Program-made: the position numbers and the translations under genes | Assembly: GCF_000718015.1 (NCBI RefSeq) | Contig: NZ_JODY01000017.1 | Span: forward strand, 62,001 to 126,000 | Length of the DNA stretch: 64,000 bases | From: Streptomyces catenulae | GTDB taxonomy: Bacteria; Actinomycetota; Actinomycetes; Streptomycetales; Streptomycetaceae | Direction: 5' to 3' | The notes under the pieces: generated by a model | Seen by the model: the letters and a program-made list of their open reading frames with translations, nothing else | The model's database searches: none | Told to the model about the DNA's origin: nothing | Shown here: positions 54,044-61,335 of the stretch, piece by piece | Numbering within the stretch: the stretch's first letter is position 1 | How the letters are laid out: every line of letters starts with the position of its first letter

Positions 54044-55621
54044 TCAGCCGCGGGTGAACTTCTGCGCCGCCGAGCCGTCGCAGCTCTCCAGCCGCAGCGG
54101 GTCCTTCGCCGCCCGCAGCGTCAGACAGAGCGAGGTGGCCGCCGCCGGGCGGTAGGTACCGCCGTCGCCCGCGGTGAAGCGCTGGTTCTCCGCCCCGGAG
54201 CAGTTCCACACCACCAGCGCGGCGCCCGCCTCGTAGCGGCCACCGGGTACGTCGAGGCAGCGGTCATGGGTCAGCTCGGTGTGCAGCGACCGCTCGCCGG
54301 GGTCGTACCACCAGCCCTGGTTGCGCTGGCCGAGACAGTCCCAGCCGCCGACCGGGGTGCCGTTGGCGGAGGCGCCGCCGGTGAGATCCGCGCAGGTCCC
54401 GGTGGCCGCGTTGCGCAGCGGGCGGAACGCGTCGTCCCAGGCGCCCGGGTAGAGCTGCGGCTTCCCGGTGCTCGCCGGGTCGGCGCAGGACGCCTCGCGC
54501 AGCCCGCTGTCGTAGAACTGCGTCAGGCAGGAGGCGAAGGCGGCGTGGCCCCTCGCGTTGGGGTGAAAGGACTGCCGCACCGAGTTGGCGTCCGGCGGGA
54601 ACGGATAGGAGACGTCCACGTAGAGCCCGCGCGCCCAGGTGTCCTCGGTGCAGACCTCGTGGCCGTGGAAGAGCCGCGAGGTGTCGAGGTACTCCGCGCC
54701 CGAGGTGTTCGCCGCCTTCCGCACCCCGCGTTCGAACGCCGGGACCGCGGTGTTCCGCCCCCACGCCGAGTCGGAGGTGTAGCCGGTGCAGCCGCCCGGG
54801 AGCTTGCCGGGGAAGTTCGGGTTATCGGTCATGTCCGGCCCGATCGGGCTCGGGTACGACATGAGCACGAGGCGGTAGTCGCCGTCCGCGTACCCGGCGC
54901 CGCGCATCACGGTCCGCAGATCACCGACGGTCCGCTCGACCTTCGGCACCAGCCCGTCGACCCGCGCCTGCCAGCCCGGCTGGTACTTCGGCTCACAGGT
55001 GCCCTGGAGCGTCAGCCACCGCGTCACGCAGTCCGTCATCACCGGCCCGAACTGCAGGTCGTCGTTGGCGCCGACCATCATCACGATCATCTTGACCCGG
55101 GTGTTCCGCGCCGCCGCGGCCAGACTGTCGCTCTGCACCTCCTCGTCCGCGTACTGCTTGTCCCCGCCGATCACGATGTTCTGGCTGTACGCGCCCGAGC
55201 AGGCCACGTTGTACGTGACATCCGCCGGGACGCCGGTGCGGTGGATCGCCGAGTCCGGCGAGCGGTGGCACCAGTTGTCCGGCCCGTCGGTGCCCGGCTC
55301 GTACGTGCCGACGCCCTCGCCGGATATCTCGCTGTCGCCCAGCGAGATCAGCGAGGTCTTCCGCTCGTCGAGGGGCCGCACCGCCGGGTCGCCGTAGAGC
55401 CGGGTGGCCTCCCGCGCACGGGCCGCCTCCAGCCGGGGCGCCAGGGGCGCGGCGGTCGGGGCGGCGGGGTGGGCCACCGGTGCCGCCGCGGGTGCCGCGA
55501 CCGCCGCGCCCGTCCCGCCGCCGGTGCCCAGCGCCACGGCCAGCGCCGCGACGGCGGCCACCGGCCACCGCCTGCCGCGCCGCCCCGGTCCCGTCCGCCG
55601 CACGGTTCTCACACGTGCCAT
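54044..55621 (-). CDS. secreted SGNH hydrolase with C-terminal ricin-type lectin domain
   Basis: A 525-residue exported esterase or lipase. Signal peptide residues 1-43 with an Arg-rich start and AVAA end. SGNH blocks: LISLGDSEISGEG (nucleophile Ser), CSGAYS, MVGANDDLQF (Asn of block III) and SFHPNARGHAAFA (catalytic Asp/His region). From about residue 395 a ricin B-type beta-trefoil: CADLTGG, GQRNQGWWYD, CLDVPGG, NQRF, which binds sugars. Several cysteines fit secreted disulfides. ATG 55621. It could deacylate a polysaccharide that the lectin holds; the substrate is unknown. Confidence 0.9.
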   Translation of the reverse strand: MARVRTVRRTGPGRRGRRWPVAAVAALAVALGTGGGTGAAVAAPAAAPVAHPAAPTAAPLAPRLEAARAREATRLYGDPAVRPLDERKTSLISLGDSEISGEGVGTYEPGTDGPDNWCHRSPDSAIHRTGVPADVTYNVACSGAYSQNIVIGGDKQYADEEVQSDSLAAAARNTRVKMIVMMVGANDDLQFGPVMTDCVTRWLTLQGTCEPKYQPGWQARVDGLVPKVERTVGDLRTVMRGAGYADGDYRLVLMSYPSPIGPDMTDNPNFPGKLPGGCTGYTSDSAWGRNTAVPAFERGVRKAANTSGAEYLDTSRLFHGHEVCTEDTWARGLYVDVSYPFPPDANSVRQSFHPNARGHAAFASCLTQFYDSGLREASCADPASTGKPQLYPGAWDDAFRPLRNAATGTCADLTGGASANGTPVGGWDCLGQRNQGWWYDPGERSLHTELTHDRCLDVPGGRYEAGAALVVWNCSGAENQRFTAGDGGTYRPAAATSLCLTLRAAKDPLRLESCDGSAAQKFTRG

Positions 55622-55725
55622 GAGGTCTCCCCTCCGGTCCGCTGTTACCGCCGGTTTCTACTCGGCGGGAGGGACCGGCGGAACGCCCGGAGCGGTATTG
55701 GCCGAAACCGGCGCGCCGGAACGCC

Positions 55726-55758
55726 GAAGGGGCCGTGGCACAGTGCCACGGCCCCTTC
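55726..55758 (-). terminator. terminator downstream of the truncated phosphoribosyltransferase gene
   Basis: Perfect 15-bp stem GAAGGGGCCGTGGCA/TGCCACGGCCCCTTC with a 3-base loop. Confidence 0.75.
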
Positions 55759-55777
55759 GTTCACCCGCGTTCGCCCG

Positions 55778-56068
55778 TCAGGCGTCCAGCACCTGGTCGT
55801 CCCGGCGGACCACCGGCGGCTGCACGGACCACGGGAAGTTGATCCAGTCGTCGGTGCGCTTCCAGACGTACTCGCACTTCACCAGCGAGTGCGACTTCTC
55901 GTAGATCACCGCGCTGCGGACCTCCGCGACGGTGTCCTTGCAGAAGTCGTGCACCAGCTTGAGCGTCTTGCCGGTGTCGGCGACGTCGTCGGCGATCAGC
56001 ACCTTCTTGTCGCTGAAGTCGATGGCGTTCGGCACCGGCGCCAGCATGACCGGCATCTCCAACGTCAT
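55778..56068 (-). pseudogene. phosphoribosyltransferase gene, 5' part removed by integration
   Basis: The last 96 codons of a PRTase: TLEMPVMLAPVPNAIDFSD, the PRPP loop VLIADDVADTGKTL, and a C-terminus ending VRRDDQVLDA. Homologues I remember run to about 160-180 residues and have an N-terminal substrate and hood region before this point; here the frame upstream of codon 56068 changes abruptly to unrelated, codon-biased-differently sequence from the integrated element. The frame stays open for 33 codons into the element (to 56167, TTG), so a chimeric short protein is possible but would lack half the fold. The missing 5' half should be at the other end of the element. Confidence 0.82.
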
Positions 56069-56100
56069 CCCGAGAGAGTCCCGGTGATGGCTACACCGCC
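56050..56100. other. attachment-site junction (attL or attR) of the integrated element
   Basis: Host PRTase coding text ends about 56066 and element sequence begins; the serine integrase gene starts 96 bases further, as expected since int lies next to attP. The exact crossover dinucleotide cannot be fixed without the empty site or the other end. Confidence 0.65.
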
Positions 56101-56195
56101 TCTTGCGCGGGACTACCAGCGTGGTGCCGAGTGCGTACCGGTAATCGCTGGGCTCGATCCCCCGCAAGACCTAGTCTTAGCCACGAGGGGGCAAC

Positions 56196-57941
56196 ATGAC
56201 GACCAGCGTTGTTGCAGCTCAGAGCGAGGTTCCTCGTTCTCATGTCCTTACCGGGGGTCGGGTCGAGGGTCCTCGCCCGACCGCCGGTTTGCGCGGTGGA
56301 AGGTACGCACGCAAGAGCGCGTACCGCGGTAAGAGCGCACGCCGGGGTTACTCGGTGCGCGAGCAGCTCCACGCCTCGCAAGGTGACGCCGACCGCCTCG
56401 GCGTGAACATCGTCGAGGACTTCGTCGACGATGACCGTTCGGCTTCTCGCTACCGCGACCGCGAGCGCGAGGAGTTCGAGCGAATGATTGAGTGGATCGA
56501 GACCGGCAAACTCGACATCGTCCTCGCGTGGGGTTCGTCCCGGCTGCAACGCGACTTGGACGTATACACCCGACTGCGCAACACCTGCGCGAAGTACGGC
56601 GTTCTGTGGTGCTACGGCGGCAAGGTCTACGACCTGTCGAACAAGGACGACCGTTTCCGCACGGGCCTCGACGCCCTGCTCGGCGAGCGCGAGGTCGACG
56701 AGCTACGCGACAACGTCAAGCGCACGTTGCGTGCGAATGCGGCTATCGGTCGGCCGCATGGGATTTCGGCGTACGGATATCGGCGGGTGTACGACCCGCG
56801 AACCGGTGCTTTCGTGCGGGAGGAAGAGGACACCGTGCAGGGGCCGGTCGTTCTTGAAATCTGCAAGCGCGTCGCGAACGCCGAGCCGTACAAGGCCATT
56901 GCCCGGAGCTTGCAGGCTCGGGAGATTACGCCGCCGGCGTTGCGTTGGACGAAGGGGATGGTTACTCGGCTGTCTCGTGAGAAGCCTTCGAATCCGGCGC
57001 ACGAGGCACTGTGGCACGAGGCGGTCGAGCGTTTGGGGCAGGGTGATGAACCGCTGACGATCGCTCGTGACTTCAACGAGCGCGACGAGCCGTTGATCGC
57101 TGCTGTCTGGCACGGGGCCACGGTCAAGGACATCGCGATGGACGTGCGCTATACGGGTGCGCGTACGCATCATGGCGAGGTCACCAACGAGGCCGCGTGG
57201 CCGCAGATTGTGCCGCCGCACATCCATGCGAAGTGCGTAGCGCTCGACAAGGCGAAGAAGGGGAAGCCGAGCAACTCGCGCCCGGGGGTGGCGAAGTACC
57301 TGTTGTCGTCGATCATGTGCTGCTCGGAGTGCAGGTATCCGGTGGTTTCCGATCCGACCGATTACGGGTTGAACTACCAGTGCAAGACGCCCGGCAAAGA
57401 CGGGGCCACGGGGTACCACGTGAGCGGCAAGCAGGCGCCGATCGACGCGTACGTGCTCGGGGAGTTGTTCAACTGGCTCGCCTCGCCGGCGTTCGTGGAG
57501 GCGTACACCAAGGGCGACAGGGAGTTGCAGGACCAGATCGCGGACGCTCAGGCCGAGGCCGAGCTGCTGTCGTCGCGGTTGGAGGGGTTTCGCGACAAGG
57601 CTGCCGAGGGTGATCTGTCGGCGGACAGTCTGGCGGCGATGGAGGCCCGGCTACTGCCGAAGATCAGGAAGGCGGAGGAGGCGGCAAGGTCGCTGCGGGC
57701 GCCGGAGGTTGTTGCTGATCTTGCGGGTGCGTCACGCGAGGAGATCGAGAAGGCGTGGACTCGGCTTCAGGTCGCGCAGCGACGTGTGATCGTCGAATCG
57801 CTGCTTGAGGTCACGCTGCATCCTGTTGGCAAGGGTCGGCATAGCCGTGCCGGGGTGCCGATCTCGTCGTATGTCACGGTGGTCCGTAAGTCGTTGCGGC
57901 CGACCGTGTCTAAGCAGAGCGAGCTCGCGAAGGCGGCGTGA
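56196..57941 (+). CDS. int: large serine recombinase (phage integrase)
   Basis: A 581-residue site-specific integrase. Catalytic domain: GGRYARKSAYRGK, with nucleophile Ser41, YSVREQLHASQGDADRLG, and DIVLAWGSSRLQRD with the active-site Arg. Recombinase domain from about residue 175 (PHGISAYGYRRVYD), zinc ribbon with CCSEC and YQC (the last Cys of the usual second pair is not obvious), and a coiled-coil (LQDQIADAQAEAELLSSRLEGF) that in this class controls directionality. ATG 56196 with GAGGGGG upstream. It is placed at the element edge next to its attachment site and reads inward. Codon bias is weaker than in the host. Confidence 0.95.
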   Translation: MTTSVVAAQSEVPRSHVLTGGRVEGPRPTAGLRGGRYARKSAYRGKSARRGYSVREQLHASQGDADRLGVNIVEDFVDDDRSASRYRDREREEFERMIEWIETGKLDIVLAWGSSRLQRDLDVYTRLRNTCAKYGVLWCYGGKVYDLSNKDDRFRTGLDALLGEREVDELRDNVKRTLRANAAIGRPHGISAYGYRRVYDPRTGAFVREEEDTVQGPVVLEICKRVANAEPYKAIARSLQAREITPPALRWTKGMVTRLSREKPSNPAHEALWHEAVERLGQGDEPLTIARDFNERDEPLIAAVWHGATVKDIAMDVRYTGARTHHGEVTNEAAWPQIVPPHIHAKCVALDKAKKGKPSNSRPGVAKYLLSSIMCCSECRYPVVSDPTDYGLNYQCKTPGKDGATGYHVSGKQAPIDAYVLGELFNWLASPAFVEAYTKGDRELQDQIADAQAEAELLSSRLEGFRDKAAEGDLSADSLAAMEARLLPKIRKAEEAARSLRAPEVVADLAGASREEIEKAWTRLQVAQRRVIVESLLEVTLHPVGKGRHSRAGVPISSYVTVVRKSLRPTVSKQSELAKAA

Positions 57942-57957
57942 AGTCACGACACCGAAG

Positions 57958-57989
57958 GGGCCGCACAGCACTCGTGTGCTGTGCGGCCC
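57958..57989. terminator. terminator between int and the next small gene
   Basis: Perfect 14-bp stem GGGCCGCACAGCAC and its complement, loop TCGT; lies between convergent genes. Confidence 0.75.
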
Positions 57990-57999
57990 TCATCGTGTC

Positions 58000-58212
58000 T
58001 TACGATCTGCCCCCGCCGGTGTCCGACTGGTGCGCTGAGGTGCTGGGGCTTTCGGAGGTGTGGGAGCCGAGGCCGTTCAGCACTCTCTGAAGGGCGTTCG
58101 CGCCGGCCTCGGTGATGAGGCGGTCGTCGATCGCAATGGTGAGGTTGTGGGCGGTTGCGCGGACGGCTGCGGGTGAGCCGTCGTCCAGTCGGATACGGCT
58201 AACGACTATCAA
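58000..58212 (-). CDS. small hypothetical protein of the element
   Basis: A 70-residue protein starting MIVVSRIRLDDGSPAAVRAT and ending in a Ser/Thr/Gly-rich tail. The start is TTG 58212, with GGGGG at about five bases. Convergent with int and upstream of a short intergenic region with an inverted repeat. No family recognised. Being small, DNA-element-borne and next to int, it is one candidate for a recombination directionality factor, without direct evidence. Confidence 0.5.
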   Translation of the reverse strand: MIVVSRIRLDDGSPAAVRATAHNLTIAIDDRLITEAGANALQRVLNGLGSHTSESPSTSAHQSDTGGGRS

Positions 58213-58224
58213 AGATCCCCCGAT

Positions 58225-58290
58225 CCCCTAGTGCAGACCCTTGACCCGAACGAAGATCCAGGATTCAAGGAGGACGCACCTTACTAGGGG
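58225..58290. promoter_or_regulatory. CCCCTAGT ... ACTAGGGG inverted repeat
   Basis: Eight-base arms at 58225-58232 and 58283-58290 with a 50-base spacer, between two leftward genes of the element. Candidate paired operator. Confidence 0.3.
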
Positions 58291-58324
58291 GTAAGAGGCC
58301 AGGTCACGCGTCGACTTGCCCGCG

Positions 58325-58777
58325 TTACGGATCTGGCTGATTTGCCTCCACTTTTTCGCCGCCTGCCCACTTGTTTAGGAGCTCTTGAACCTTCGGCATG
58401 TCGCCAGCCGTCATGCCGGGCACGTGCGCGACGACGACGGTTGCCTCGGGAGTGCTGGCGCCGAGCGGGTCGTCGGCGATGAGTCCGACGTACTGGTGCG
58501 CGGCCGCGATCTGTACCTCGCGAACAGGCTTGTCGACCGCTGCGGCGATTGATCGCACCAGCGGGGGTGAGATTTTGACGGGTTCGTCGAGGGCGATCTT
58601 CCTCAGTGTCGTGTGGGACGGCTGGTAGCCGGTCTCCGGGTCGATCGCCCGCTCGGTCAACTTGCGGTAGGTCGCCCCTGGGGCCGCTAGCGCTGCGCGC
58701 ACCATGTCGGCAAAGGGGGTGTCGGCTTCCGACACTCTCTCGTCTCCGTTCTCGTCACTGAACGCGAACACTCTCAT
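58325..58777 (-). CDS. phage repressor-like HTH protein
   Basis: A 150-residue protein. After a short acidic start, FADMVRAALAAPGATYRKLTERA and QPSHTTLRKIALDEPVKISPPLVRSIAAAVDKPVREV read like an XRE/Cro-type helix-turn-helix domain, of the type that actinophage immunity repressors use. The C-terminal half (VVVAHVPGMTAGDMPKVQELLNKW) is probably for dimerisation. ATG 58777. It is transcribed away from the early genes, with their promoter 42 bases upstream, the expected layout of a lysogeny switch. Confidence 0.7.
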   Translation of the reverse strand: MRVFAFSDENGDERVSEADTPFADMVRAALAAPGATYRKLTERAIDPETGYQPSHTTLRKIALDEPVKISPPLVRSIAAAVDKPVREVQIAAAHQYVGLIADDPLGASTPEATVVVAHVPGMTAGDMPKVQELLNKWAGGEKVEANQPDP

Positions 58778-58818
58778 CTAAGCACTCATCTACACCGATC
58801 GTGCACTGAAGAACCGTA

Positions 58819-58847
58819 TTGACGTGCCAGAACACCCCTTCTACGGT
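58819..58847 (+). promoter_or_regulatory. rightward early promoter of the element
   Basis: TTGACG (58819-58824) and TACGGT (58842-58847) separated by exactly 17 bases, a near-consensus vegetative promoter reading into the YqaJ-RecT operon, next to and divergent from the repressor-like gene. Confidence 0.65.
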
Positions 58848-58941
58848 GCTGCTGTTCGCGAACGACAACAGACGTCCGTCCTTCACCATGGGCAACTCGC
58901 GTCATGTTGTTCGTATTCGACTACAGAGACCAGGGGGAGCC

Positions 58942-59091
58942 GTGCACGTCGACGAGTCGAACCCCACGCCGTCCAAGGCGGACGAGTGGCCCGTGCCCAC
59001 GCCCGAGCAGCTCGATCTCATCCGGCGCATTCTCGCGCCGCATGTCCGCCGGGCACGGGCAGAGCAGGCCGAGCAGCAGACGGCCGCGTGA
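58942..59091 (+). CDS. very small early gene of the element
   Basis: A 49-residue protein starting at GTG 58942 (MHVDESNPTPSKADEWPVPT) with GGGGGAG just upstream; the rest, LDLIRRILAPHVRRARAEQ, is a single basic helix. No family recognised. First ORF after the early promoter, followed by the next after 14 bases. Confidence 0.5.
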   Translation: MHVDESNPTPSKADEWPVPTPEQLDLIRRILAPHVRRARAEQAEQQTAA

Positions 59092-59105
59092 GGGGAGACC
59101 AGAAA

Positions 59106-59381
59106 GTGAACGAGGTCGAGTTCATCGGGCCGCCGCCCAAGCAGCGCAACACCAAGCACTCTCGTATCGCCGAGCAGCTCAAGGCACACCCACGACAGTG
59201 GGGTGTGGTGCAGCGGCCTGCCACCATCAAGCGCGCGGCTGCCGCAGCACAGGCGATCAAGACCGGCCGTCTCCCCGCGTACGGGCCGGCGGGAACGTTC
59301 GAGGCCGTCGCCCGCACGATCACCGATGGCGGCCGTGTCGAGCACCGGGTGTATGCCCGGTACGTCGGGGACACAAAGTGA
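59106..59381 (+). CDS. hypothetical early protein of the element
   Basis: A 91-residue basic protein, MNEVEFIGPPPKQRNTKHSR, with RPATIKRAAAAAQAIKTGRLPAY and a beta-like end (GRVEHRVYARYVGDTK). GTG 59106 has GGGAG eight bases upstream; its stop overlaps the YqaJ start by four bases (GTGA). The layout resembles small DNA-binding or host-takeover proteins of actinophages, but I cannot name a family. Confidence 0.7.
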   Translation: MNEVEFIGPPPKQRNTKHSRIAEQLKAHPRQWGVVQRPATIKRAAAAAQAIKTGRLPAYGPAGTFEAVARTITDGGRVEHRVYARYVGDTK

Positions 59382-60430
59382 CCCCCGTCGGCCAGCCGGC
59401 GGCCGTAACGCCGACCGGCGTCGTCGTCGCCCCGCCGAACCTCGGCCGCGAGCAGTGGCTCGCTGCGCGGCGTACAGGGGTCGGTGGTTCGGAGGTGGCC
59501 GCGGTGCTCGGCATGAGCAAGTACACGTCGGCGCATGAGGTCTACCTCGACAAGCGGGGCGAGCTGCCGCTCGACCGCCCGCAACACCCGGACCTCGCCG
59601 AGGCGGCGTTCTGGGGTCTGGCGCACGAGCCGACGATCGCCCGCGTGTTCTCCGAGCGGTCCGGCCTCGCCGTCGTAGAGGGGCCGGGCACGCTCGCGCA
59701 CGTCGAGCGCCGTTGGATGCTCGCCAACGTCGACCGGTACGTGCTCGGCAAGGACGCGCAGCCGTCCAGCCTGTTGGAGATCAAGACACGCAGCGCGTTT
59801 CAGCTCGACGAGTGGCTCGACGGCGTGCCGGACGGTCCGGCCCTTCAAACGCACTGGTACCTCGCCGTGACCGGCTACTCGTACGCGTACGTCGCCGCGC
59901 TGCTCGGCGGTAACCGGTTGCTGATTCATCGCGTCGAGCGCGACGAGGTACTCGTCGAGCACCTCGTCGACCTGGTCGGCGAGTTCTGGCAGGGGGTGCT
60001 CGACGGCACCCCGCCGCCGGTCGATGGGTCCGAGGCGACCGAGGAACTGCTCGGCCACCTCTACACGGTCAAGGCCGAGGCTGTGACCGTCGCCGACCCG
60101 GCCGAGGTCGTGCCGCTGCTGGAGCGCCGGCGCGAGCTCAAGGCCCGGGAGGCGCGGACCGCCGACGAGCTGCGCGAGGTCGACAACCGGTTGAAGGCGG
60201 TCGCCGGCGAGGCCGAGATCGTCAAGACGCAAGGCCGAACCGCGTTCACGTGGAAGCAGAACGGCCCGCTGTCGACGAAGCGGTTCGCCGCCGCGCACCC
60301 GGACCTCGCGCAGCAGTACACGCACCGCGTCGACGCGCTCGATACCGCGCGCCTCGCCGCCGAGCACCCCGACGAGTTCCGGGCGCACCGCGCCCGACGT
60401 CTCGTCGTACCGAAGGAGTCCGCAGCGTGA
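59378..60430 (+). CDS. YqaJ-family viral exonuclease
   Basis: A 350-residue lambda-exonuclease-fold enzyme. WLAARRTGVGGSEVAAVLGMSKYTSAHEVY is the YqaJ opening; FWGLAHEPTIARVF, MLANVDRYV (catalytic Asp) and LLEIKTRSA (E-x-K of the active site) follow, then QTHWYLAVTG. It degrades one strand of duplex ends to expose single strands for the RecT annealase encoded next, with which it overlaps by four bases. The C-terminal 120 residues include a helical segment (ELKAREARTADELREVDNRLKAV). GTG 59378. Confidence 0.92.
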   Translation: MTPVGQPAAVTPTGVVVAPPNLGREQWLAARRTGVGGSEVAAVLGMSKYTSAHEVYLDKRGELPLDRPQHPDLAEAAFWGLAHEPTIARVFSERSGLAVVEGPGTLAHVERRWMLANVDRYVLGKDAQPSSLLEIKTRSAFQLDEWLDGVPDGPALQTHWYLAVTGYSYAYVAALLGGNRLLIHRVERDEVLVEHLVDLVGEFWQGVLDGTPPPVDGSEATEELLGHLYTVKAEAVTVADPAEVVPLLERRRELKAREARTADELREVDNRLKAVAGEAEIVKTQGRTAFTWKQNGPLSTKRFAAAHPDLAQQYTHRVDALDTARLAAEHPDEFRAHRARRLVVPKESAA

Positions 60431-61335
60431 GCACCAACCTCGCCGAGCGCGTCGCCGACAAGCGCAGCCGGTCGCACTCCCCCGCTGTCCAGTCCAACAG
60501 TTCCGCGCAGCCGACGCTCGTGCAGTTCGTGCAGCGGATGCGCCCGGAGATCGAGCGCGCGCTGCCCGCGCACCTCGGCGGCGCCGACCGGATCGCCCGT
60601 ATCGCGCTCACCGAGCTGCGCAGGGTCGAGCACCTCGCCGAGAGCACCCCCGAGTCGTTCGCCGGCGCGCTGATGACCTGCTCGGCGCTCGGCCTGGAGC
60701 CGGGCGGTGTGTCCGGCGAGGCGTACCTGCTGCCGTTCTGGAACAAGAAGACCCGCGGCTACGAGGTACAGCTCGTCATCGGCTATCAGGGCATGATCAA
60801 GCTGTTTTGGCAGCACCCGCTCGCCGCCGGTCTCGACGCGCACACGGTGTACGAGGGGGACGAGTTCGAGTTCGAGTACGGGCTCGAACCGAAGTTGCGG
60901 CACGTTCCGGCGCGCGGCTCGGCCAAGGGCCAGCCGACGGGTTACTACGCCGTCGCGCGCCTGTCGAACGGCGGCTCGGCGTTCATCGTGCTCGACGTCG
61001 ACGACGTCGAGGCCATCCGAAGGCGCAGCAGGGCCAAGGACTTCGGGCCGTGGGCGACGGACTACGACGCCATGGCCCGCAAGACCGCCATTCGCCAGCT
61101 CTTCAAGATCATTCCGAAGAGTGCCGAGCTCGCGCGGGCGGTCGCGCACGACGAGACCGTGCGGCGTGATGCGTCGCCCGAGGGGCTCGACGTGCCCGGG
61201 GACTACATCGAGGGCGAGACCGTGCCGCAGCCAGCGCCGCGGGGTGCCGAGCAGCAGGTCGTCGAGGATGTGCCCGCGCAGTTCTCCGGGTGGCCCGAGG
61301 CGGCCGAGCCGGGCGCCGAGGGGGCTGCCGCGTGA
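60427..61335 (+). CDS. recT: RecT-family single-strand annealing protein
   Basis: A 302-residue phage recombinase. QFVQRMRPEIERALPAHL, ALMTCSALGLEPGGVSGEAYLLPF and VQLVIGYQGMIKLFWQHP are the standard RecT blocks; DFGPWATDYDAMARKTAIRQLFKIIPKS is the conserved C-terminal core. The last 45 residues are an acidic, Pro-rich tail. It anneals complementary strands produced by the YqaJ exonuclease. GTG 60427 overlaps the YqaJ stop and its own stop overlaps the methyltransferase start (TGATG). Confidence 0.94.
   Translation: MSTNLAERVADKRSRSHSPAVQSNSSAQPTLVQFVQRMRPEIERALPAHLGGADRIARIALTELRRVEHLAESTPESFAGALMTCSALGLEPGGVSGEAYLLPFWNKKTRGYEVQLVIGYQGMIKLFWQHPLAAGLDAHTVYEGDEFEFEYGLEPKLRHVPARGSAKGQPTGYYAVARLSNGGSAFIVLDVDDVEAIRRRSRAKDFGPWATDYDAMARKTAIRQLFKIIPKSAELARAVAHDETVRRDASPEGLDVPGDYIEGETVPQPAPRGAEQQVVEDVPAQFSGWPEAAEPGAEGAAA

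Noticed and set aside
56069..56167. Functional chimeric phosphoribosyltransferase
   Set aside because: The 33 codons added from the element replace the whole N-terminal half of the fold; no ribosome-binding site precedes the TTG start.
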